Shown piece by piece: positions 1 through 5,413 of a stretch of DNA of 8,074 bases. The DNA comes from Phycisphaeraceae bacterium. GTDB taxonomy: Bacteria > Planctomycetota > Phycisphaerae > Phycisphaerales > Phycisphaeraceae. The DNA lies in assembly GCA_016763955.1 (NCBI GenBank), contig JAESSU010000469.1:1-8074 (forward strand), read 5' to 3'. Each line of letters begins with the position of its first letter. Positions within the stretch are counted from its first letter, which is position 1. The position numbers and the translations under genes are program-made. The notes below the pieces were generated by a model, which saw nothing but the letters and a program-made list of their open reading frames with translations, searched no databases and was not told the DNA's origin.

Positions 1-86
1 ACGCTACGAAAGACTGGCTAGAAACTACCAATCCATGCTCCATTTAGTCGCAACCGTCATCTGGCTAGCATGATTGAGAACGCTGC

Positions 87-1145
87 CTAAAGTACAGGAT
101 TCTTTTTGGTGCTTTGTGTCTTATCAAAATAATATTCAACATCATGTGCATTGGACCATAAGCCATAGTCCACACTTGAAGCCTTGCCAACTGCTTCAAG
201 GTTATAAACGCCCTGAAAACGAGGTGGAATATCGCTTATTTCACGTTGACTTGGCAAAACAATTGGAGCATATAAAGTAGAAGAATCACGAGACACCTCA
301 GCGGGAACAAAAAGTGAGACATCTCGGCAAAGTTGCCCCATTGGGTCAGGCGTAAAAGTCCATCGCTGCTTTATGTTTTTTTTAGCGTAATCTAGATACG
401 CAGCATTCATCTTTATCTGGAAAGAATCGAAAGGAGTTATTTCCCAGTATTCATTTTTCCATGGGATGCGTATCAAGGCCAAATGTTTATTTTTTGTACG
501 TTTTGCCAGTGCTTTAACTTTGACATTCGGTTTATTTCCAACTCCGCCAGTCCTCACTTTGCCCTCGAGTGAGGCTGCAACCTGGATTTGTATACCTCGC
601 AAGGGCGTGTGTCCATACTTCCCGGGCTTGGTGTTGTGCAGCCCAATGGAAAAATAAAGCTCAAAACAATCATTTTTATAAATCGCAGGATTCTCTGACA
701 CAGGCGTTTTATCAATCGCATCAAAGAATATATAAAGAGCCTCTTTGTCACAGGCCATTTTTATTAACGGAGCATTTTCTTGGCTGTCGTTTTCAAGCTT
801 TAAGCTCTTTGGAGCAACGTTACTCCAAAAGGTATTGCTTAATTCAAAAGGAACTTTTTCAAAGTATTTAATTTGTGGCAAAGAAGACCTGGCGTTTTTA
901 TTTCTGCCCGAAACATTGACCAGTATTTGGGATACAAGCCCTTTTGACGCAGCCGTTGCAGCATCTATTTTTTCAAGGTCATAAAGATTCATTCGCTTCA
1001 ATAAAACCGTTCCCGTTGCTTTCCATGATGCGATCCCAATTCGTATAATCGATGTTTTTTCTGGGATTTCATAATGAATTTCCGCATTTTGAAAGTCATC
1101 GGTATTATTTTTCAACGCAATGGATTTTCCTGAAATCCTCTTCAT
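87..1145 (-). CDS. CBM9-like carbohydrate-binding protein, C-terminal part of a split gene
   Basis: This 352-residue reading frame carries a C-terminal domain that resembles the family 9 carbohydrate-binding (CBM9/DOMON-like) fold at about residues 95-300. Visible hallmarks are an FWSN start, the NDCFELYFS segment near residues 148-156 (the usual 'D-x-hydrophobic-E-hydrophobic-Y' strand), and a late WTFTPDP segment. Residues 1-55 look like the second half of a separate beta-sandwich domain whose first half is in the upstream ORF. The frame has no signal peptide of its own, although such proteins normally act outside the cytoplasm. Its ATG overlaps the upstream TGA as ATGA, which could allow coupled translation, but a -1 frameshift in one gene of about 472 residues is the better explanation. 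It ends at TAG. Its base composition is visibly more AT-rich than the genes to the right. Specific ligand unknown. Confidence 0.72.
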   Translation of the reverse strand: MKRISGKSIALKNNTDDFQNAEIHYEIPEKTSIIRIGIASWKATGTVLLKRMNLYDLEKIDAATAASKGLVSQILVNVSGRNKNARSSLPQIKYFEKVPFELSNTFWSNVAPKSLKLENDSQENAPLIKMACDKEALYIFFDAIDKTPVSENPAIYKNDCFELYFSIGLHNTKPGKYGHTPLRGIQIQVAASLEGKVRTGGVGNKPNVKVKALAKRTKNKHLALIRIPWKNEYWEITPFDSFQIKMNAAYLDYAKKNIKQRWTFTPDPMGQLCRDVSLFVPAEVSRDSSTLYAPIVLPSQREISDIPPRFQGVYNLEAVGKASSVDYGLWSNAHDVEYYFDKTQSTKKNPVL

Positions 1146-1504
1146 ACTTTTGTCATAAAAACGGTTTGAAGCGCAAATTGAGACTTTGGGTTATTGTTTT
1201 TTACTTTATAGTTCAATGCGACATATTGGTTTTTTGAAAAATTTTCCTGATAGGGGATCCGATTGTAAAAAAAAGCCCATTTCCCCGTTGGATAATTGAT
1301 TTCTCGATATTTTTCAGACACGTTGTAGGGTTTTATTTCCACGCCTGCAGTAGATCGCCATACTTTTTTTAATTTACTAAAATCAGTGGAAACAATCGTT
1401 TTGCTGGCAATTTCTATATTTTTACGGCCACCAATTTTATGCTCCGCGGCGGGCAACGTGGTGATAAGGATTAACACAAAAAACTGGCTCAAAACTAATC
1501 TCAT
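1142..1504 (-). CDS. Secreted N-terminal part of the split carbohydrate-binding protein
   Basis: This 120-residue ORF starts with a clear Sec signal peptide: MRLVLSQFF, a hydrophobic core and a cleavage region near LPAAE (about residues 17-20). The rest looks like the first half of a jelly-roll domain; alternating strands such as YVALNYKV and QFALQTVF stop abruptly at a TGA. The next strands (SIALKN, then AEIHYEI and IIRIGIAS) continue in the -1 frame in the downstream ORF. An AAGGA ribosome binding site lies at 1515-1519, 10 bases before the ATG, so this is the true gene start. Adding one base to the run of five A (plus strand 1157-1161) or the nearby TTTT (1148-1151) would join both parts into one protein. 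It could be a real mutation, an assembly error or, less likely, two coupled genes. Confidence 0.68.
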   Translation of the reverse strand: MRLVLSQFFVLILITTLPAAEHKIGGRKNIEIASKTIVSTDFSKLKKVWRSTAGVEIKPYNVSEKYREINYPTGKWAFFYNRIPYQENFSKNQYVALNYKVKNNNPKSQFALQTVFMTKV

Positions 1505-1514
1505 TATCGTATCA

Positions 1515-1519
1515 TCCTT
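1515..1519 (-). promoter_or_regulatory. Ribosome binding site of the split carbohydrate-binding gene
   Basis: AAGGA on the minus strand, 10 bases before the ATG at 1504. It supports this start for the signal-peptide ORF. No comparable site precedes the internal ATG at 1145. Confidence 0.6.
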
Positions 1520-1550
1520 AAATTGGGGAAACTATGCCTGAAAAATCGGT

Positions 1551-1564
1551 CTCATTTAAATGAG
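1551..1564. repeat. 14-bp perfect palindrome, possible operator
   Basis: CTCATTTAAATGAG is a perfect palindrome; two further G-C pairs flank it after one mismatch (1548-1549 with 1566-1567). It lies 47-60 bases upstream of the start of the split binding-protein gene, a usual place for a dimeric regulator site. It does not resemble the lacI operator sites at 3421-3470. Function is inferred from position and symmetry only. Confidence 0.35.
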
Positions 1565-1579
1565 CCCCAAGCCGCTTAC

Positions 1580-1603
1580 TCAGTCCTTGTAAATAAGGAC
1601 TGA
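1580..1603. repeat. 9-bp inverted repeat with 6-base loop
   Basis: TCAGTCCTT and AAGGACTGA are perfect reverse complements around the loop GTAAAT. It could be a hairpin or a regulator site. No T-run follows on either strand, so a rho-independent terminator is unlikely. It lies upstream of the minus-strand gene, beyond the palindrome at 1551. Confidence 0.4.
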
Positions 1604-1637
1604 TGCCTGTGATAACATTATCGCGACCCACATCTAG

Positions 1638-1658
1638 TTGAAACTGCGTCCGTTTCAA
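1638..1658. repeat. 7-bp inverted repeat with 7-base spacer
   Basis: TTGAAAC and GTTTCAA flank TGCGTCC, giving a 21-bp dyad. It could be an operator or chance; there is no experimental or positional anchor beyond the intergenic location. Confidence 0.25.
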
Positions 1659-1798
1659 ACTTCACCTAAAATCACAAGACGCATTGCCAACAAGAGAAAA
1701 AATGGTTTTCGCCATTGATATGACAGTCAATGCAGACACCATTCACATACTGTGGATGCCCTATTTCAAAGCCTCAAATTCAAGGCAAATGGGGAATG

Positions 1799-1831
1799 TA
1801 AACGGTTTATATGCTAATAATACCCCGTTTA
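1799..1831. repeat. TAAACGG / CCGTTTA inverted repeat
   Basis: TAAACGG (1799-1805) and CCGTTTA (1825-1831) form a 7-bp inverted repeat with a 19-base spacer. The left arm also sits in a small dyad TAAAC-G-GTTTA (1799-1809). Motifs of this kind occur in sites for LacI-family proteins, but the dyad centre is a single base rather than the usual CG step, so this is only a weak operator candidate. Confidence 0.25.
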
Positions 1832-2044
1832 GATGAGATATCAAGCACAATTCTAAAAATCATTCACAGTTCGTGATTTCAGGAGCTGTCTCCTTGGTTT
1901 GCCTTCATCGATGGATCAGATGGTTTTGAAATTTGACTTTAAGTTAACAATGCGAAATCCCAACCGCCCCAAGATGACAGGGCTTTGAGATCATGCGTCT
2001 AAGACAGAAAGCACTCCCCCGATTTCGATAAACCATCACAGAAA

Positions 2045-2074
2045 TTGATCGCGGATTCACAAATTTAATACAAT
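2045..2074 (+). promoter_or_regulatory. Candidate sigma70-type promoter for the DUF4432 gene
   Basis: TTGATC (2045-2050), an 18-base spacer and TACAAT (2069-2074) make a plausible -35/-10 pair, giving a leader of about 95 bases before the ATG at 2177. A second, weaker -10 (TATATT, 2109-2114) would start transcription inside the dyad at 2121, but it lacks a good -35 box. The choice between them cannot be made from sequence. Confidence 0.3.
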
Positions 2075-2120
2075 AAATGACAATAATGAAGTCCAACGAG
2101 GAACCGTGTATATTCCATTT

Positions 2121-2134
2121 TGTGGACGCTTACA
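2121..2134. promoter_or_regulatory. Candidate LacI-family operator upstream of DUF4432 gene
   Basis: TGTGGACGCTTACA has the form TGT-N3-CG-N3-ACA, an imperfect dyad centred on CG as is usual for LacI-family operators. It shares the ACGCTTA core with the two sites in the lacI promoter (3421-3438 and 3453-3470). It lies 42 bases before the chosen start codon. Whether the LacI protein of this window binds here is inference. Confidence 0.35.
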
Positions 2135-2166
2135 TTTTAATTTATTTTGCCTCAACAAATCATGCT

Positions 2167-2170
2167 GGAG
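2167..2170 (+). promoter_or_regulatory. Ribosome binding site that decides the DUF4432 start
   Basis: GGAG lies 6 bases before ATG at 2177. The upstream in-frame TTG (2147) and ATG (2162) have no comparable site, so 2177 is preferred. Confidence 0.65.
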
Positions 2171-2176
2171 TACTTT

Positions 2177-3223
2177 ATGTCTAATGACCATGCTCGTTTT
2201 ATCAGCCCCTCCCTACAGCTAGGCGGCATCCGCACTGGCACACTTGATTCACCGCAACCACTAGGTGGGCAAGCTTGCAAAGTCGCTTTCGTGGACACTG
2301 GCGCGGGCTTGCGATTCACGGTGGCATTAGACCGAGGCAGTGACATCGTCGACGCAACGTACAACGACTGCTCCTTGACCCATTTAGGTCCCAACGGGCT
2401 AATGCCCCCTTCAAATGCACATCAATTAGACTTGCAATGGTTACGCGGTTGGGCTTGTGGCTTGGTCACCACGTGTGGCCCGCTGAACATCGGAGTCGCC
2501 CAGAAAGATGATCCCTTAGCTGATGGACTACATGGCAGATTCAGTAACACGCCCGCAGCTGTCTTGGCGATCACCAATCCTTGCCTTTCAAAAAATCAAA
2601 CGCAGATGTCGATCACCACGCGCATTAATGACACACGAATGTTCGACCCGTGCATCGAAGTTCAACGAACGATCCGTTGCGAATTAGGGAACAACGACAT
2701 CACCATTGAAGATGTCGCGACCAACACTGGCAACACCACATGCCCACATCACTGGCTATACCACTGCAATATGGGCTACCCCCTACTTGCTCCCGGATCA
2801 CGCCTCATCATGGGAGGAAGCGTGACCCAAACTTGGGGCACACTGGAAAATACCACTGACCTTAATGATGTCAAAAAAATCCCCGACATTCTGCCCGAAC
2901 ATGTAGGCGATGGCTCAGGAGGTATCATCATCAAGCCCAACGCCCAAGACGGCATCGCCCATGTCGGACTCATCAATGAACTGCGCGGCCTAGCTATGCG
3001 CATCAGCTTCCCACAGCAAACGCTCCCCAACCTAGCTATCTGGCAACACTTTGGCCCTAACGCATATGTGTGTGGAATCGAACCCTTCGCGGGCTCGCTA
3101 ATGCTTGATGATGCACAGCAACTCGAACCGGGTGAAAGCCGCAGCTATCACGTCCAGCTATCAGTCCTAAATACCCCCCAAGCAATTGCCCAACTCGCTC
3201 AATACGATGCCCCGTTGGTCTAA
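2177..3223 (+). CDS. DUF4432 family aldose 1-epimerase-like protein
   Basis: The 348-residue product matches the DUF4432 family, which shares the galactose mutarotase-like beta-sandwich fold, and has about the usual family length. Recognisable blocks are LDRGSDI (residues 51-57), THLGPNG (68-74), GLVTTCGPLNIG (95-106) followed by LHGRFSN (from 118), and the later WLYHCNMGYPLL. H119 and the His in YHCN are likely active-site or sugar-binding residues by analogy with mutarotases. There is no signal peptide, so it should act in the cytoplasm, probably on a sugar or sugar acid released from a glycan; the true substrate of the family is largely undefined. The start at 2177 is chosen for its GGAG site. 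The gene points towards lacI with a 293-bp gap and probably has its own promoter. Its GC content is clearly higher than that of the minus-strand gene on the left. Confidence 0.85.
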   Translation: MSNDHARFISPSLQLGGIRTGTLDSPQPLGGQACKVAFVDTGAGLRFTVALDRGSDIVDATYNDCSLTHLGPNGLMPPSNAHQLDLQWLRGWACGLVTTCGPLNIGVAQKDDPLADGLHGRFSNTPAAVLAITNPCLSKNQTQMSITTRINDTRMFDPCIEVQRTIRCELGNNDITIEDVATNTGNTTCPHHWLYHCNMGYPLLAPGSRLIMGGSVTQTWGTLENTTDLNDVKKIPDILPEHVGDGSGGIIIKPNAQDGIAHVGLINELRGLAMRISFPQQTLPNLAIWQHFGPNAYVCGIEPFAGSLMLDDAQQLEPGESRSYHVQLSVLNTPQAIAQLAQYDAPLV

Positions 3224-3420
3224 TCAGGTAAACAAGTAACAATTAACAAATCCACCCTGCTCTGTATAAAAACTTTGTGACGAGCTATAAATCATCTCAA
3301 GACAGGCTCAAATACCATTTTTTATCCTTTTATCTAATTCACCCATCTTGCTACCTAGACTAACCTTGTGACAAATGCACCTATGTTATTTATGTGTCTT
3401 GACAAAAAAAACGGAGCATT

Positions 3421-3438
3421 TGCTTGAACGCTTAAGCA
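3421..3438. promoter_or_regulatory. LacI-type operator 1 (overlaps the -35 box)
   Basis: TGCTTGAACGCTTAAGCA is an imperfect 18-bp dyad centred on CG; only two positions per half-site break the symmetry (ideal form TGCTTAAGCGCTTAAGCA). It is nearly identical to the second copy 32 bp downstream. Central-CG dyads are the typical binding sites of LacI-family repressors, and the gene that follows encodes one. Confidence 0.65.
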
Positions 3439-3451
3439 TGCTGGCTATAAT
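3424..3451 (+). promoter_or_regulatory. Sigma70-type promoter of the lacI gene
   Basis: TTGAAC (3424-3429), a 16-base spacer and a perfect TATAAT (3446-3451) predict transcription starting near 3458. This gives a leader of about 59 bases to the GTG at 3517. The -35 box lies inside one operator-like repeat and the predicted start site inside the other, a classic layout for autorepression. Confidence 0.65.
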
Positions 3452-3452
3452 C

Positions 3453-3470
3453 AGCTTAAACGCTTAAGCA
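3453..3470. promoter_or_regulatory. LacI-type operator 2 (overlaps the transcription start)
   Basis: AGCTTAAACGCTTAAGCA differs from operator 1 at two of 18 positions. Its centre is 32 bp from that of operator 1, about three helical turns, so two dimers could sit on the same DNA face. It covers the predicted start of transcription. Confidence 0.65.
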
Positions 3471-3501
3471 AAGTTCGGGCATGACAAGATTTAAGCCCAC
3501 C

Positions 3502-3507
3502 AGGAGA
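3502..3507 (+). promoter_or_regulatory. Ribosome binding site that decides the lacI start
   Basis: AGGAGA lies 9 bases before GTG at 3517, while the upstream in-frame ATG (3481) has no Shine-Dalgarno match. The GTG start also places the protein's first residues exactly where LacI-family proteins usually begin. Confidence 0.65.
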
Positions 3508-3516
3508 ACGATACTA

Positions 3517-4500
3517 GTGACCACCTTAAATGACATTGCAAAACATGTTGGTGTTACCACCACCACTGTCTCATGGGTGTTAAACAATCGCCAAAAGGAA
3601 AAACGCATTTCCCCAAGCACCTGCCAGCGGGTTCGCCAGGCTGCTCAAGACCTTGACTATCGCCCGTCATTTTCCGCTCAATCTTTAGCCAAAGGAAAAA
3701 CGTCGTCCTTTGGTCTTGTCTGTGGTGGACTGGCCTATCCCTTTTTTGCTGAGATGATCGATTTTGCGATGCATGAAACTAGGCAGCGTAACCATCACCT
3801 GCTGCTGGCTGCAACGGGCTGGAAACTTGAGGCTGAACTTGAAGCTTTTGAAATGCTCCTCACTCGGGGTGTGGATGGCATCATGATGTATTCCAATGCG
3901 GTGACGCCCCAAACGGATCAATATCGCTATATCCACCGTCAACAGTTTCCCACCGTTATTCTTGGACAAAAAAGTGGCGACCTGCCTCTGATTCAAACAG
4001 ATTTTATGCCTGGCATGATGCAGGCAGTCGAACATTTGAAAAAACGAGGTTGTCGCAGTGTCGGCTACGTCGGTCACTGGCCAGCGAGTCGCGAAAAATT
4101 CCCATGCTTCGAACAAGCCTGTCAATACCATGGCATGCAAGCCAGTAAATGGCCTTGCCAAACTCCCCATGAATCAGTCTTGGCTACCAGCCGAGAGTTT
4201 GCGCATCATCGCAATCGTCCTGATGCTGCAATCATCATCGCTGATAACTCAGCGATTGTTTTCATGCAGGGATTATTTCAGGAAGGATTACGGGTCCCCG
4301 ATGATGTCGCTGTCATTGGATCAGATGATATTTCGATAGGCCAATATATAAACCCACCGCTAACCACCATCGCCCGCAGCAGTGAAATGATTGTGACCCA
4401 AGCACTGGACTGGTTAGTCGAGATGACCCAACAGAAAAAATTATTACTCGGTGCTGAACTTTGCGTCCCAACACGACTCGTCGTACGTCAAAGTGCATAA
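3517..4500 (+). CDS. LacI-family transcriptional regulator
   Basis: The 327-residue product (GTG start) has full LacI-family architecture. A helix-turn-helix covers residues 4-23 (TLNDIAKHVGV, TTTTVSWVLNN), then the hinge segment (RPSFSAQSLAKGK), then a periplasmic-binding-protein-like sensor domain. Near the C-terminus stands the family block VPDDVAVIGSDD, then PPLTTIARS and the final LVVRQS. It should bind operator DNA as a dimer and respond to a sugar or sugar derivative; the ligand is unknown. The residue equivalent to Arg22 of E. coli LacI is Trp (W20), which seems unusual. Two operator-like dyads overlap its promoter, suggesting autoregulation. The pseudopilin gene begins 82 bp downstream on the same strand without a visible terminator, so lacI may head the hydrolase/pseudopilin operon. 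The 12-residue longer version from ATG 3481 is less likely. Confidence 0.92.
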   Translation: MTTLNDIAKHVGVTTTTVSWVLNNRQKEKRISPSTCQRVRQAAQDLDYRPSFSAQSLAKGKTSSFGLVCGGLAYPFFAEMIDFAMHETRQRNHHLLLAATGWKLEAELEAFEMLLTRGVDGIMMYSNAVTPQTDQYRYIHRQQFPTVILGQKSGDLPLIQTDFMPGMMQAVEHLKKRGCRSVGYVGHWPASREKFPCFEQACQYHGMQASKWPCQTPHESVLATSREFAHHRNRPDAAIIIADNSAIVFMQGLFQEGLRVPDDVAVIGSDDISIGQYINPPLTTIARSSEMIVTQALDWLVEMTQQKKLLLGAELCVPTRLVVRQSA

Positions 4501-4569
4501 CGTCCATACTTTCAAAAAAACTAAACAGTATCCGATCAAAATTTAATACCACTGTAAAACAAACTCTTT

Positions 4570-4575
4570 AAGGAA
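4570..4575 (+). promoter_or_regulatory. Ribosome binding site of the first pseudopilin gene
   Basis: AAGGAA lies 7 bases before ATG at 4583 and supports that start. No clear separate promoter is seen in the 82-bp gap after lacI. Confidence 0.6.
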
Positions 4576-4582
4576 ATGTAAC

Positions 4583-5119
4583 ATGTTAAAGAACGCCATT
4601 CACAGTCGGAAAAAACACAACGCTTTTACGCTCATCGAACTTTTAGTGGTGATTTCGATCATCAGTATTCTGATTTCCATTTTGCTTCCTGCGCTTGCCA
4701 AGGCGAGGGAGTCGGCTAATTCTGTCAGGTGTTTGGCAAACCTCAAGCAACTTGGCGCCTCCATTCATGCTTATGCGGCAGATTACAAGGACACCGTGCC
4801 TCCGGCCCTTGATGGCTTTGCAAGTCCGTTCAGTGCATGGCCCCACAGCTGGTTTATAAAGCTAGGCCCTTATGTAAACCACTCACGGGATATCTATACC
4901 TGTCCCACGGCATTAGCGAGACAGGAAGTCCTCTCACCTGGCCAATCTCCTCTGAGCGGAACCTATTGGGCAAAGAGTCAAAACGCATGGTTTCAAAATC
5001 TCAGCTACCGATACAATCTAACTTTTGGCTGGTATGGCCCGAAGAACAACAACGCCCACTATCCGCTAAGCCAGAAAAATCGGCCACGCAAATATCCTTT
5101 TTTACAAAGCCTGCCCTAG
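4583..5119 (+). CDS. Type II/IV pseudopilin-like protein, truncated by a frameshift
   Basis: The protein begins with a 14-residue basic leader ending in Ala, then [12 protein letters not shown] and a hydrophobic stretch to about residue 38. This is the class III signal cleaved and N-methylated by prepilin peptidase; Phe15 would become residue 1 and Glu19 the conserved Glu+5. Ala rather than Gly at -1 is shared with the second pseudopilin. It is followed by [18 protein letters not shown] and a globular part with a TCPTA motif (Cys near residue 107), typical of the large pseudopilin families of PVC bacteria. The frame stops after 178 residues with the out-of-place tail QSLP. The family's usual C-terminus, with the H-x(9-10)-DG motif, continues in the -1 frame to 5355, giving about 257 residues if joined. 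The switch point is a T TTT TTA heptamer at 5098-5104. Role: envelope or surface assembly, possibly glycan binding; inferred from context. Confidence 0.85.
   Translation: MLKNAIHSRKKHNAFTLIELLVVISIISILISILLPALAKARESANSVRCLANLKQLGASIHAYAADYKDTVPPALDGFASPFSAWPHSWFIKLGPYVNHSRDIYTCPTALARQEVLSPGQSPLSGTYWAKSQNAWFQNLSYRYNLTFGWYGPKNNNAHYPLSQKNRPRKYPFLQSLP
5098..5104 (+). other. In-phase -1 slippery heptamer T TTT TTA at the frame switch
   Basis: In the reading frame of the pseudopilin the codons are CCT TTT TTA CAA, so the heptamer has the X XXY YYZ phase needed for tandem -1 slippage, and U UUU UUA is the same heptamer used by HIV-1. Shifting yields F-L-T-K-P and enters the conserved C-terminal frame. 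A stem of AGCC-TGC (5108-5114) with GCA-GT-GGCT (5125-5133, two bases bulged) starts 3 bases downstream; this spacing is shorter than usual. No upstream Shine-Dalgarno-like stimulator is visible. A lost T from a run of seven would look the same. Confidence 0.4.
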
Positions 5120-5355
5120 TCGTTGCAGTGGCTGATGCAAACCCGCTGAGTCCCAATGCCAGTCCAACCGTAGCATTCCCATCTTTTAGCAATAACACAA
5201 GTACACACATTGCATTGGATCGTCACGGCAACAATGGCGAAAACTATCTGTTTATGGATGGTCATGCCTTTCGTAACCATGCGACAAACATGGAAAAAGC
5301 ACAATTCCGTTTGACCACTTCACCCCTTACCGGAATCGAATTCTATATCGATTAA
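5104..5355 (+). pseudogene. Out-of-frame C-terminal part of the first pseudopilin
   Basis: In the -1 frame relative to the upstream part, this stretch reads [14 protein letters not shown], then DRHGNNGENY and LFMDGHAF, and ends at TAA. The first block matches [13 protein letters not shown] and the second matches [17 protein letters not shown] in the intact pseudopilin at 6873-7592, in the same order and near the C-terminus of both. So this is the missing end of the same protein, not a new gene; it has no start codon or ribosome binding site of its own. The conserved spacing here is H-x10-DG against H-x9-DG in the second copy. It is expressed only if ribosomes shift or if the missing base is a sequence error. 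Confidence 0.75.
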
Positions 5356-5413
5356 GTTGGGCTCACTCAAAGAAAGTAAATGCCTTTTTATTCATCTCGA
5401 AAGATTCAATCAC

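Larger units (their letters stand above)
1505..2176. other. Long divergent intergenic region without a supported gene
   Basis: This gap separates the minus-strand binding-protein gene from the plus-strand DUF4432 gene. I found no convincing ORF, tRNA or rRNA in it. Short ORFs such as the 44-codon one from 1702 have no ribosome binding site and no recognisable family. It must hold two divergent promoters and contains several inverted repeats, listed separately. No obvious transposase remnant or terminal repeats are visible. The length is large compared with the 58-82 bp gaps on the right, so a regulatory role or a decayed gene is possible. Confidence 0.6.

Noticed and set aside
14..68. Direct repeat CTGGCTAG at 14-21 and 61-68
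   Set aside because: Eight bases only, with no insertion element or other structure around it.
1690..1770. Minus-strand short frame containing CIDCH, a c-type heme-like CxxCH motif
   Set aside because: The frame is closed by stops on both sides, has no good start or binding site, and a single CxxCH in so short a peptide is expected by chance.
1702..1836. 44-codon plus-strand ORF in the intergenic region
   Set aside because: No ribosome binding site, no recognisable family and no supporting context.
3282..3323. Rho-independent terminator after the DUF4432 gene
   Set aside because: Only a 4-bp stem (GAGC/GCTC) with a 20-base loop precedes a run of six T, nine bases away; too weak to call.
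3399..3427. TTGACA at 3399-3404 as the -35 box of lacI
   Set aside because: It is a perfect -35 hexamer, but 17 bases downstream there is only GCTTGA; the TTGAAC/TATAAT pair fits much better.
4837..5355. Independent 172-residue gene overlapping the first pseudopilin
   Set aside because: Only its end (from about 5104) is conserved, and it matches the C-terminus of the second pseudopilin; the first part is a shadow of the pseudopilin frame.
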